DNA from: Symsagittifera roscoffensis
Lineage: Eukaryota > Xenacoelomorpha > Acoela > Convolutidae
Assembly: GCF_963678635.1 (NCBI RefSeq)
Contig: NC_087062.1
Location: forward strand, 90,869,845-90,933,844
Direction: 5' to 3'
DNA length: 64,000 nucleotides
Both the position numbers and the translations under genes were made by a program. A model generated the notes under the pieces. It saw only the letters and a program-made list of their open reading frames with translations. It was not told the origin of the DNA and ran no database searches. This document shows positions 1 to 10,470 of the stretch, piece after piece. Within the stretch, counting starts at the first letter, position 1; each line of letters begins with the position of its first letter.

Positions 1-1682
1 ACAGTATTGAATTACAACTTGTTTTCAATTGATATCGCAACGCATATCACATGGCGTATGCTTCAACATTACGGAGAAAAACCTCGAAAAATGCTGTTTT
101 ATCATCGTTGTAACTATTTGCTCTCAAAGTTTTCGGACGCCGACTAGGGATTGTTTTGATTGGTTCAGATGAAAAATAGTCAGGTTCAATTGATTTTTTG
201 CTTGCCTGGGCATCTTGCTTTAGGTGAACCTAAGATGTTTTTTGTAAGTCAATCGTTCCCAAAACGAAGAAAAAGTATTAGGAGTTTTTTTAATTCTAGT
301 TAATCAGAAATTTTCGGCTTCGGGTACTCACTCAAAAACAGCATTTGAAACACGAGTTGCTAGGAAGCTTACGACTTCTCATGTGCAGTTACTCACAAAA
401 TGATTCATGAATTTTAATTAAAATCGGAGAATAATTTATAACATTTAAATAGCCTAAATCTGATTGCAAACCAGCTTGCAACCGATTAGCTTGTTGGCAT
501 TATTTTCGGCCTGGGATTCATAGCTGGAACGACAAAGATGAGAATCGAATACATGCACATCTGGCTGGAACGCACTAAGTACACGCTAGGCAATAGAACT
601 TGAAATTTCCAGCAAGCAACTATATAACATTATGCTAGTTTTTGATCTAATATGTAGAAAATACCATGATAAGAATTTTTTGTTTTGTGAAAAAAAAAAA
701 CAGCTTGAATCTAAAATTCAGATTCAATTAAATATAATTTTTGTATAGAGTTTTTGAAATAATTGAAGTTTCAGAGTTCTTAAAGTAGTTTTTGGCACAA
801 TTGAACTCGCTATTGATTTTTTGGCACTCACGTACTTTGAAACTGCTGTTTTGAAGCGATTTGACTGCGCAAAAAATTTGAACATGGAAAAAAGAAAAAA
901 TACAATTTTTGTTTGGCTCTAGCTGGAACTCTCCCTCTTAAAAACTCCATATCGTTCGGCGATATCTTTATAATAAGAATCGAGCAAATGAATGGTAAAA
1001 ATTTTTTCTTCGAAACTTTGGCTGCGTTTGACATAAATTATGCCAATTTGAAAATCACCATCAAACTCAAAAATCTGGAGTATATTATATGATTACTGAA
1101 AGGCGCAATTGATACCCATTGGTTTTCTAGCTCGCAAAGAGTTCATTGAGACGTAAAACTTTACTCACGCGATACGATTATTGATTTGACTTGAATAAAT
1201 ATACTCCATATATATATAATAGAGATGTGTTATAGAAAATGAGAGTAAAATTGTTTTGTCGCAACCAGGTGGAGCTTCCAGGAAAGAGCAACCAGGAAGG
1301 ATCTTCTTCCAAAATTGGGCGCCACAAATACTCAGCCTTGTTAAATCATATTGAGCCCAGTTTCACTAGAGATTTGGACAATTTTTATAAAACATTTTCA
1401 AGAAATTCTAGTTTTTTCGATTTTTTGTCAAAATCTGAGGACAAAGAAAGAGCAAAATCCGCTAACCAACATCTGACATATTTGAAACGAAATCCGGGCA
1501 GAGGTTCGCATTTTATGTCCAGACTTTCAAAGCCACGCCGATTTCCCAAATTGCGTAGTGGCGACTAGATTTTAAGTCGCGATCGTCGTGAATTGGATTA
1601 GGGTAGTCGGGGCATACCAAAGTTTGGTCACGAAAGTTTGGACATAGAACGCGGTCCTCACCCTCTGGGTGGGCAGGCTTAC
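1..1682. other. non-coding, unassigned
   Basis: AT-rich sequence with poly-A/T runs. A 109-codon open frame (1239-1568, plus) follows a TATATATATA stretch but has no recognisable domain. If the GPCR exon at 1683-1864 is real, this stretch would be its downstream intron, yet I found no TM3-TM7 exon in it on the minus strand. Confidence 0.4.
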
Positions 1683-1864
1683 CCGTATACATACGACAAT
1701 ATGATTGAAAACACAATGTCAATAACCGCAAGCAGAAACATGTACAGAGCGCCAGGTTTCAGTTTTCCGTCTGCTTTAGTAACATTCAAAATGATGAGAA
1801 TATTACAAACTATAGAAATTATCGCAGAAATGGGAAGGATGACATTTGACGCCAAAAAAGCCAT
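1683..1864 (-). CDS. probable rhodopsin-type GPCR, first coding exon (TM1-TM2), partial
   Basis: The minus-strand frame starts at an ATG (1864) and runs 60 codons plus two bases. It encodes a hydrophobic helix with a CNILIIL core (TM1, residues about 9-28), a short basic loop (residues about 29-37), and a second helix with YMFLLAVIDIVFSIIL (TM2, residues about 41-56). This matches the class A pattern of an Asn in TM1 and a LAxxD-like motif in TM2. The frame ends in GG|GTAAGC, a good donor, leaving phase 2. What is seen is the two-helix layout and donor; the GPCR assignment is inference from the family pattern. No exon for TM3-TM7 is visible in the remaining 1.7 kb before the window edge, so the rest is either outside the window or the gene is a fragment. 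No ligand class can be given. Confidence 0.5.
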
Positions 1865-2845
1865 AGTTTTTTAATAAAATTTTTTAGAAAAATCAAAAAA
1901 TTGAAAAAAACCGACAGTAATTAACAGCGAGAAGAATATCAGAATGACCTAATATTTGTTTTTCAAAGTACGAAAGTATAATTTTAGGCTCATTGCTATT
2001 TAATTTTTCAATTGTCTAGCGAAAATAATGGCCTGCATTTAAAGTTGAAGTCAGATTAGAATGATGAGTTTAATGTTTAAATGTGATTGAAGTAAGTTAA
2101 AGAGATCATTGAAGCATCCAACACTCAAGCGCCAAAGTCCCTGCCTTTTTAATAAAAATCCCCTTAATGAGGTTTTAAGTTTCAAAGAATGATTATACAC
2201 CGAGGAAAATTGTATAGAGAAACTTAAAGTCGTTGAAAGTTGTAACCATTTATTTAAATTATTTAAAAAGAATGTTTTTAGTAAGTTACTCGAAATTTAG
2301 ACAGAAAAAAAATTTAAATACGTAAATTGAGGTCTGAAACATTCAATCAAATAATTGGCTGCCCACAAATTTTGCTGAAATTTTTACTTTCCGTTGAGTG
2401 TTATTGATTTTTCAAGATCTATCATAAATACCCTAGCTGTGATAGCTTTTAGCTCCCCAAGCTGTTGCGTTTCAGGAACGTTTCAGGAGTAATTTCTGGT
2501 TTTCAAAACATAAATAGATCCATATTTATATCAAAACTAGAGCATATATATATACTGTCAACACAAATTGTGAGAGGCGTTGTGAAAAATAGAGGCAGTA
2601 ACACTCCTTAAGAATAATCGAAAGTTATTTCAAGCTCAATTTCAGAATTAGAGTTTTGAAAATTGAAGTTAATTTTTAAAAAAAAATCAATTAAGTTGAA
2701 GGTATGTTTTATAATTTCACATGCAGTAGTTATACTGCGACCGAAAAAAAACAACAACTTCCGCAGCAACCCATGTATGCGTAAAACCATTCTATTCGAG
2801 ATATATGTATCTAGGTTATATTAACCGAGATAAATGGTGCTAGGG
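1865..2845. other. non-coding, unassigned
   Basis: AT-rich DNA with homopolymer runs. I see no convincing coding exon, RNA gene or repeat boundary. Confidence 0.4.
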
Positions 2846-3643
2846 ATTTTAGCAGACCGTTTTTTTAGCAGGCCGGTTTTTTAGCAGACTCAGAACAATT
2901 ATAAAGTGTCATAGCTAGCTTCAAACGCGGCATTGTCGATTAGCGACCGCTTGCTCCGCTGCGCTTCAATTCAACACGAATGTTATTGTGCGCGTAAACC
3001 TTTGTTGTGCCGCTAATTTAGACTGTTTTGTTTTTGAAGTTGATAGTTTTGTTTGGTGGCGTCCCTCATGCTTGAAGGACCGAATGCTTGAAATTAATTT
3101 TAGCTTGCTTTCAGCCAATCAAAATTGAGTATTCAAAATCTCAAAATAAATCACAAAAACCTCAAAGTAAGAAAATAAATCCAGGCCATTAGTATTATTA
3201 TTGACCGATTAGATAATAAGTAGATAATTTTCAAGACTGAAAAATTCTCATTATTTTGAACTCATTAATCTTGATGATTATCTGAATAGTAATGCGGTTG
3301 TAACCCTCATTTTGTAATTTTTTCGATTATTTTCCACTGATGTAATACATTTTCTGTTAATATTGACTTCGAGTTTGTGAGAAAGGCATTCAGCCAATAG
3401 AAACGCTTAGCGATTTTGATTGGTTGAAACTTTTTAAGCATTCGGTCCTTCAAGCATGAGAACCCTCCCCGTTTTGTTTATAAATTGCGAGATAATTGTC
3501 TGAATTGATGAAGCTTGGCCCCAGACTGAGCGTCTTTTTGAGTCTGTCAACCAATCATCCATCACTTTATTACGTTGGTCTGCTAAAAGACTCATTTTTC
3601 ACTTTTTATGCTAAAAGATTGGTCTGCTAAACAATCGGTCCCC
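2846..3643. mobile_element. foldback element with TTTAGCAGACC subterminal repeats
   Basis: The left end carries TTTAGCAGACC-like motifs near 2848, 2866 and 2880. The right end carries the inverse GGTCTGCTAAA near 3577 and 3621. No protein-coding potential is seen. The arrangement, several short subterminal repeats in opposite orientation, fits a non-autonomous DNA transposon. A second foldback (3065-3460) sits inside it. The exact termini and a target duplication could not be fixed. Confidence 0.5.
3065..3460. mobile_element. nested MITE with perfect 25-bp terminal inverted repeats
   Basis: Positions 3065-3089 (beginning CTCATGCTTGAAGGACCGAA) and 3436-3460 are perfect reverse complements. 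Further inside, AGCCAATCAAAAT and ATTTTGATTGGTT extend the inverted repeat imperfectly. The interior is AT-rich and non-coding. A short CCCTC near both outer flanks may be a target duplication but is offset, so the superfamily is not assigned. Confidence 0.65.
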
Positions 3644-3828
3644 AATGCAACATAAATCCCATGACAAAAGCGCCAATCCGAAAAGATCCATTAAGAAAAT
3701 AAGCTTTGATGTTAAAAGCTTCGGTTATTTAAAAGATCTTTCAACACAATTTGAGGACTAAAGTATAAGATTTGATGAAGGCATGTTATTCTTGCCATAA
3801 GATATTTTAGATTAAGATCATTTATCCA

Positions 3829-3905
3829 CGGGGGAAGGACCAACACAAGAGCTGTACAGCTCATCACAGCGAACCGCTGCTGTGCCCCTGTTTAAGAAGT
3901 ACATT
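3829..3905 (+). repeat. short interspersed repeat (TTTATCCACGGGGG family), copy 1
   Basis: The stretch beginning TTTATCCACGGGGG and ending CCCCTGTTTAAGA recurs at 5008-5094 with a few changes. Both copies share the AGCTGTACAGCT palindrome. It is not coding. Confidence 0.6.
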
Positions 3906-3959
3906 CAATTTGTTCGGTTGTTTTTCTGGGTTGGGTAATGTTGCTTCACCCTCAAGCAA

Positions 3960-4035
3960 CGAGCACGGATCATGGTGGGCCTCGAACATCCGACCTTTCG
4001 ATTGAGAGGCGGAGACGTTTCAAAGTTTCAAACAA
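3960..4035 (-). repeat. tRNA-derived SINE fragment
   Basis: On the minus strand the segment reads like the 3' half of a tRNA, with GGTCGGATGTTCGAGGCCC resembling a B box. The A-box half is eroded. Translating the plus strand gives the GLEHPTFRLRGG-type peptide typical of tRNA-derived repeats, so the two overlapping open frames here are not genes. Confidence 0.45.
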
Positions 4036-4994
4036 TAAGCCTGATAGACGTTTCTGTGTCGATGAAGTCTCCTCGTCTTCAAGTTCGTACTCCTCATTGC
4101 CTACTCGATTTCTTGAGTTGCAAAATTTTGCAAGCTGACCGATTTTGTTACAGCAGGCTGACCGATTTTGTTGCAGTGTCTACATGTCTCTATTAAATTC
4201 CTTTTGAATCGCAATTGAGTACCTTTTGTCGATTAAACAGATATCATTGATTCCAGTTTGGTAGTATTTATTCGGATAAGCCTGAACGACCAGCTGAACT
4301 GCTATAAACTGTTTTGAAGGAACGTGGCCATCGCGTATCCCTACAAAATGAAAAAAGGGCTTCGTCTGGGGTCGCACCTGGCCTGATATTTCGTTTACTC
4401 TGGATATCCGTTCACTCTGGTTCCTCATCTTCGCTGATCTCCTCTTCTCTTTTGTCTGCTGATTCTGACCAAGCATACTTGGCTGCTTGCCCTGCGACTC
4501 AAAAAAAAAAACTAATCCAGAATTTATTTCTCCCTTTGGTTTGAATTTTAAAAATGCATTCGCTCCACAATTTAAATGATTTCTTTTCTGAATCGCATTT
4601 CACGACATTCGTAGAAACGTCTCAAGTTTTAGATTCGTATGCGCGAAACTTTGCATAAATTTTTTCTTTTTTTTCCATTTCGAAGGAGAAAGCAGGTGCG
4701 TTTTTCCTCGGTTTTCCATACTGGGATAGAACGCATCCAAGCTAATTATCGGACTATTTGACTGCGTTCAACGTTTCTTGACTTTTCTGAGAGCTGCTGT
4801 ATCTCCATTTGATTCGTCATTTTGTCTGGTGTCCCGTGTAAAAGAGTAGCCTCCAGTTGGTTCTTAGGGCTTGCAATTTTCCTTGAAGTCAACAAATAGA
4901 AAAATGTCGACTATGCAAGTCTTCCATAGGAACAGCATTTCCTACGATGATTTTGACATAAACGATGCCACGCCTAACAAATCTGCTTTATCTT

Positions 4995-5104
4995 TAAAAT
5001 TAAGGCCATTTATCCACGGGGGAAAGGACCAACACAAGAGCTGTACAGCTTATAACGGCGAACCGCTGTTGTGCCCCTGTTTAAGAGCTACAGAATAAGA
5101 TCTT
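4995..5104 (+). mobile_element. 110-bp SINE-like insertion with 5-bp target duplication
   Basis: Copy 2 of the array (near 13420) reads straight through this site, while copy 1 has an extra segment holding the TTTATCCACGGGGG repeat. ATCTT is present on both sides (4990-4994 and 5100-5104), so a recent short-element insertion with target duplication is the simplest reading. Confidence 0.6.
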
Positions 5105-5494
5105 CGGGAATATTTCGAATTTCTGCTTGTGCCCAGAAAAGCAGGATAAACTTCTTTCTATTAAAAATTTTTAAAACAGAAGCTTTCAATTTAAAGTAAA
5201 AAAAAGAACTGACTCATAACAGATTTGAGAAAAATCATCTTTTCAAAATCAGGGAGCGTAAATCAGGGATAATTAGTGATTTTGACCCAGCAGGTGTTTG
5301 AGCTCGGTAAGATAGAAAAAAGACATTATCTAAATGAAAACGACAGCCAATTTTGGTTCTGATTGAGTTCTTGTTTCTTTAGGTCCCCGTAAATTGTAAT
5401 TTTTTAGTTGCGACCAATCCGAATTAAAATTCCCATTTTGAATCAATCCGTTTCTTTTTTTTAGCATAAAAAGTTTGTATGTATGTATTTACAT

Positions 5495-5551
5495 AATCAG
5501 CTGGAGTGAAAATGAAACGAAATGAAATGAAATGAAAAGTATTTGTTTATA

Positions 5552-5616
<65 letters not shown>

Positions 5617-5661
5617 ATAAACTTTTCATTTTATTTCATTTCATTTTCACTCCAGCTGATT
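5495..5661. repeat. long near-perfect palindrome around an (AT)n microsatellite
   Basis: The left arm begins AATCAGCTGGAGTGAAAATG and the right arm is its reverse complement ending CATTTTCACTCCAGCTGATT. The arms, which include GAAAT/ATTTC repeats, are roughly 50 bp and the centre is a pure AT run. It could extrude as a cruciform. It is absent from copy 2 of the array. Confidence 0.8.
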
Positions 5662-5965
5662 TATTGTCCCGAAAACCTGTTATAAAAAATGACTAAATTA
5701 CTTTTTCATTCGAAAAAAAAGTATCTCGCAACAACTCAAGTACTTTAAACAAAAGTAAACAAACTTTACAAAAAACACGTGAAATTAAAATTTGTAAAAA
5801 CAATTCTCAAAAGTTATAGGGATGCCAAAAAACTTAGCACTAGAGTTTTTAAACTGAGAATTTTTATCTATTCATTTTTATTCTAGCTGATCCATTGTTC
5901 CGAAAACATGTCAACGAAAATAACTAAACTACTTTGTCAATGGACAAAAACGGTATCTCGCAACA
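5646..5965 (+). repeat. diverged direct duplication, period about 230 bp
   Basis: The segment starting CTGATTTATTGTCCCGAAAA (near 5655) recurs as CTGATCCATTGTTCCGAAAA (near 5885), with matching downstream sequence ending in TATCTCGCAACA. Non-coding. Confidence 0.55.
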
Positions 5966-5989
5966 TTTCCATATAATCAAAATCTATAT

Positions 5990-6116
5990 GGGGGGGGGGG
6001 GGGGGGGACGCCGCCTTCTTAGGGATTTGACCCCCTGCCAGGGATTCGACCCCCTATTTTAAAATTTTTGAAAAAACGCCCCCTCCCCCCTCGAGAAAAT
6101 CCCAGATCCGCCCCTG
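5990..6116. mobile_element. MITE fragment, CAGGGGCGGAT family
   Basis: A G-run followed by GGGATTCGACCCCCT and the terminal GATCCGCCCCTG matches the right end of the MITE family seen full-length at 40843-41158 and 63564-63962. The left terminus and most of the interior are missing. Confidence 0.6.
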
Positions 6117-6183
6117 GAGCAGGCCATTGCTTCTGTAAATAAGGTTTCCTAGGGTGACAAGTCATTTGAAGAGAAGTCACACT

Positions 6184-6245
6184 GCCGAAATAATCAAGCG
6201 TGTCAGTTTGCCGAAATAATCAAGCGTGTCAGTTTGCCGAAATAA
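6184..6245 (+). repeat. 26-bp tandem repeat, about 2.4 copies
   Basis: GCCGAAATAATCAAGCGTGT plus six bases repeats at 6184 and 6210, with a partial third copy at 6236. Confidence 0.75.
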
Positions 6246-8344
6246 AGAGTTTTTATTTTGATTTGATTGGCCTCATCAATTTAAGCGCTAAGGCAATGCT
6301 ACTCGAAAAAAATTATGTTTTCTTTTCACCGCTGGTTATTTTGTACCTTATGTCTCCTGTTTTTACATAAGAGAATTGTTTTGAAAACTAACGTGGATGA
6401 ATTTCTAATTTGCCTCCTAGAATGAGTTGCTTATTCTCTACTTACCCTTTACCTTTGCTCTGTAGATATGATAAACTCAGAATATCAAAACACAACCTCA
6501 GATAACAAAAAAAAAATAGCACAGTTTTGACAAAATATCACTTCGGTATGTGTGACATGGATTTAGACGGAAAACAGATTAGATGGATTAACAGAATTTG
6601 GACGTTGAAGCTTCTTGCAGAAATTACCATTTTAGACAAAAACCGAAGGGTTAACAAATTATATTGCTTAAAACAAAACTTCGAAAAAGTTACTAGAAGA
6701 GTATATAATCCCATTGCATATCAAAACATTTATAATAAAGGATTTATAAACAAGTAATCGGAATATAACAAAACTTTTCCGAAAAGCAAAATTTCTACAA
6801 TTGCCACATATGAAACACTGGTTTGCATTTAATGAAGCTCGAAAGAAAGATTATGGAAGTCAATAAACAACTTTCAGACACGATAACAATACAATTACAT
6901 CTAATTTTCAAAAATTGTAATTGTAAACTCAATTTTTTCTGCTCACGTCTAAGTTACTTGTCGTCTATCTTCATAGGCCCCCTTCGGCACGTTGTAATTT
7001 AAACGTTAAAAATAAAACAAATTTGTTTGTTTCTATGCCCCTGTCAGCCGCACCGAGCACCCATTGATCATAAAGAATTATATTGTCAGTTCATTGTCAG
7101 TATCCAAAAAATACAGAAGCAATTGATTTTAATTCATGAAAAATGGATTATAATCCTAATATTTTGTATATAAATATAATCCATTATAATCAATTGTAAT
7201 TCAATAAAAATGGATTATAATCATAACGTTTTCCAATCAAAATAATCCATTATAAGAGAATACAATCGATTAGAATAGATTTTTGAGAATTTAATTTTCA
7301 AATTTTTTTGAACAAAAAAAATTGTCTAATTTCCTGCTTAGTGAAGTTGCTACATATTACGTTTCATAAACTTTTACTTTTCACATAAAACTTTATATTT
7401 TCAAACTTTCTCTGTTTTTTTTCTAATTTGCGTTAACTCCATCACCTCGTTTAACAACCCCTCTCCCCAGTTTCCCTCGCCCCTTTTAAGGGGTTTCAGG
7501 GGATGGGTCAATACTGGAGAGTGGAGGTAGAGAGCAGTTGTTTACACTGAGTAACCCCCTCGCCCGTCCCCGTTCATGGACAATAAAAAATCTTTTTTTT
7601 TGCGGAGGGGGTAAATGGTAACTTGGGAGGGAGGTTGGTGGTATGAGTGAACACCCCTCTCGCGCCAGTTTTTCCCCCGCTCCAATTTGCCCCCCCCCCC
7701 CCGTTTACAACCCCCGCTACTGTTTACCTCTCCCCAGGTTATACCCTCCCCCTCCCCCACTTTACACAACGGTCATTCGCCCCCCTCGCGATTACGGGAG
7801 CTGATGATTGACACCCACCGCACCCCTCATTTTTCCTTGCCCCTTTAGTTGGGAGAAGATAGAAAAACTTGACGGGTTGCTGTTGGGACATTGCATTTAT
7901 TAAGAGACAAGGCATACATTTTTTTGCAAAAATTGGAAAATTTCTGCGAAAATAACCGAATTTGTTTCCAAAAACGAATTAGAATACAATCGATAATAAT
8001 GGAATATAATGAAGTTTTATTTCAAAGATAATCGATTATAATGGATAAGCTTGGCAAAAATAAACTATTTCAGGGGCAAAAATAATGGATTATATTTGAC
8101 TATAATGAATTATAATGATTTTTTTCTTTCAAAAATAATCTATTATAATGGCAATATAATTGATTTTGTGGTCTGAATTGTATATCTGTAATGAATTATA
8201 ATTGAATATTTTGTCTCGGGAATCTATTACAATCGATTAGAATCCGCGGGAGGGTTCTTATGATTTGAATAAAGAACAAAATTTTGTTTCCAAAGTTTCA
8301 TATACCAGACCCATATGCTTACCGTACACAATTTTTCAACTCAA

Positions 8345-9325
8345 CTCTTTTTGTTCTGAAAGTAACGGAAGATTTGTGCTCAGAGTTGGGGTTTTTTCTT
8401 CAGAAAAATCTCAACTTTTTAACTGGCCATTTCCACAAAATTGTTTTTATAACATTCAAAAGGTGGTTGTGCCCCGAGCTTAAATTTGAAAAAAAATTTC
8501 ATCTCTGATCGATTTTCGTAAAGTTATGAGGGTTTTAGGTTGCCTTTTTTGCCAATTTGGTACAATTAACGCGCGATATATATCGCGCTAGTAACATGTA
8601 AGCGGAAATTTAATCCGTCTCAAAAATTGTTCCAAATGAGTTGAAACAAACATATTTGCCATAATTGATATGTTACAAGGAGGGAAATCTATCCTTTTGT
8701 ACTTTATATGGCGTGTGATGGGATAATTTTTACAAAAAAAATCAAATTTAGAAAAGAAAACATTTTTTTCATTACTTTTGAGGTCATTCTGTCAGTGTGC
8801 CATGATTTCACTAGACTTCGTAGCCTAGTTTTTTATCTTAGAGGTAAAAAATAATTTAGGGATTTTTTTCTGATAAGGAATTACTATTTAGTTTTACTGT
8901 TGTGAACTTCCAATCAGAATTTTAAAAAACTGATTCCCAAAAAAAGTCTAACTTTTTTAAACTTAAGAAGTACACAATTGAGATCATAAAATAGTTAAAA
9001 GGAATAAAAACATTTTCTCGCCTTTGCTAGTAAATTTTGTTAGTTGCAAGTTTTTCAGCATTTCTTGTTCAATCGAGAATAGTATCAAGTTTTTTGTCCC
9101 TCGTTTATTTCTTGTGGTCTGTTCAGTCTTCTTTCCTAATTCTGTTGTTATTGAGTCCACCTTGTCATTATTTGGCGCCATGATCTTATGTCAATTCCAG
9201 TATTACCCCCAAAATAGTACTAATGGGTGTAGTTCAAATCCAGATTGGACTCATAAATGCCTCTTTCTCAGATAATAATTTAAATATAATGTCCTTGGTG
9301 GCAAAATTGAGCAGCTCGGTGGTAG
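8345..9325. repeat. array block A, copy 1
   Basis: This ~1-kb block runs from TCTTTTTGTTC through CTTGGTGGCAAAATTGAGC. Block B (10471-11475) aligns with it along its whole length with many substitutions and small indels. It contains the perfect 18-bp palindrome GCGCGATATATATCGCGC (8571-8588). On the minus strand a 65-codon frame (9181-8984) is open in copies 1 and 2. A and B flank the BEL/Pao remnant, so they may be eroded long terminal repeats. Confidence 0.75.
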
Positions 9326-9810
9326 TATTCGGCCCTATTTTAGCATCAAAAAGCCCAAATTTAATTAATGAATATGGTGCTAATTTTAAGTTTTTGAAAA
9401 AAAAACCAAATTGTAGAGAAATAATTAATTCAATACAATCAAATATTGTATCTTTATATCATGACTAAGAACGTTTTATTTTGAATGCCACCGGGCAAAC
9501 AAGACAAAAATATTTTTATGCCAATCTTTTTTTATTTCCATTAGTTGTGATATTACTGCATTGTACGTGTGACCATTGTAGTAAACCTTATCCGTGTTTA
9601 ATAATCGCAATACATATTTCCATACTGTCCAAATTGGATTCACGTGTTAACTTCAAAAAGTCTTACAATGGTCGTTTATAGATTCCCCTTTTTTAATTTC
9701 TCTAGATCGTGCTCTTTTATCTTCACTATAGTGTAATCTTACAATCCTTACTAAATGAGATTTGTCTGTGAATACTTGTGGCTCTATTGCCATACTTTTT
9801 ACTCTAATAC

Positions 9811-10465
9811 TTGTGGGTCTACAATCCATACAAGGTAAACTTCTTGGAATTGTGTTTTTTGATCTTTGAACTATTTGTTTCTTGCCAAATGCATCGGTAT
9901 GTATGCCTTCTGAAATCTGCTCCAGATTTGATCAGCTTTGATTTGAGCTGCCTTGAATTTCTTCCGATGACCTTTACACTCATTCGTGTATATTCGAAAC
10001 ATCTCTTCCAATCATGAAGTGATTTGTGGTAATCGCATTTGGTGGATTAAACTTCTATTCAAAGTATCGTTATGCCATTGATTCTTCAACTTTCGGCGAC
10101 CGAAATTTTATTTTTTCTTGTAGGTGATTGTTCGTTTTGACAAAAACTGTCCCATAGTCGCTTTCGATGAGATCCGGCTTATCTCTTAGAGTGATGAATC
10201 GAAACAAGCAGTTTAACAATGATTCAGCTGATAAATCATGAGCAGCTTCAAGATGCACGGCTCTCATTGTGAGACAAATCATCAGACATGTCCATCTTTT
10301 TTTGACTATCTCTTTACTTTTAAATTGAAAGGTCCAGAGTAATCTACACCAGTCTTTTAAATGGTCTTGTAAAATCCATCCAACTCAGGTAAGTCTACCA
10401 TCAGGGAAGATGCATTTCTCTGCGATGATTTTCTACAAGGTACACAATTAGCCTTGATTTGTCAA
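9811..10465 (-). pseudogene. BEL/Pao retrotransposon integrase remnant, array copy 1
   Basis: On the minus strand the sequence follows the order of a BEL/Pao integrase core: a zinc-binding-like CVPC stretch, a TGVDY motif, a CLTMRAVHLEAAHDL block, then a downstream HF-IGR motif. The longest open part is 10070-10282 (70 codons). The region between the core and the HF-IGR motif is shortened and the frame breaks on both sides, so no intact enzyme is encoded. The second catalytic Asp position reads SDYGT here. This is an old, dead fragment carried within the tandem unit. Confidence 0.75.
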
Positions 10466-10470
10466 TTCTT

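Noticed and set aside
1239-1568. 109-codon plus-strand frame
   Set aside because: No recognisable domain, no splice context and no homologue in the window; kept only as a note.
3938-4196. Two overlapping frames with GLEHPTFRLRGG-type peptide
   Set aside because: This peptide comes from translating a tRNA-derived repeat on the wrong strand.
6527-6757. 76-codon frame repeated at 20605-20814
   Set aside because: Present in array copies but absent from copy 2 and broken by a stop in copy 4; no domain, so not called as a gene.
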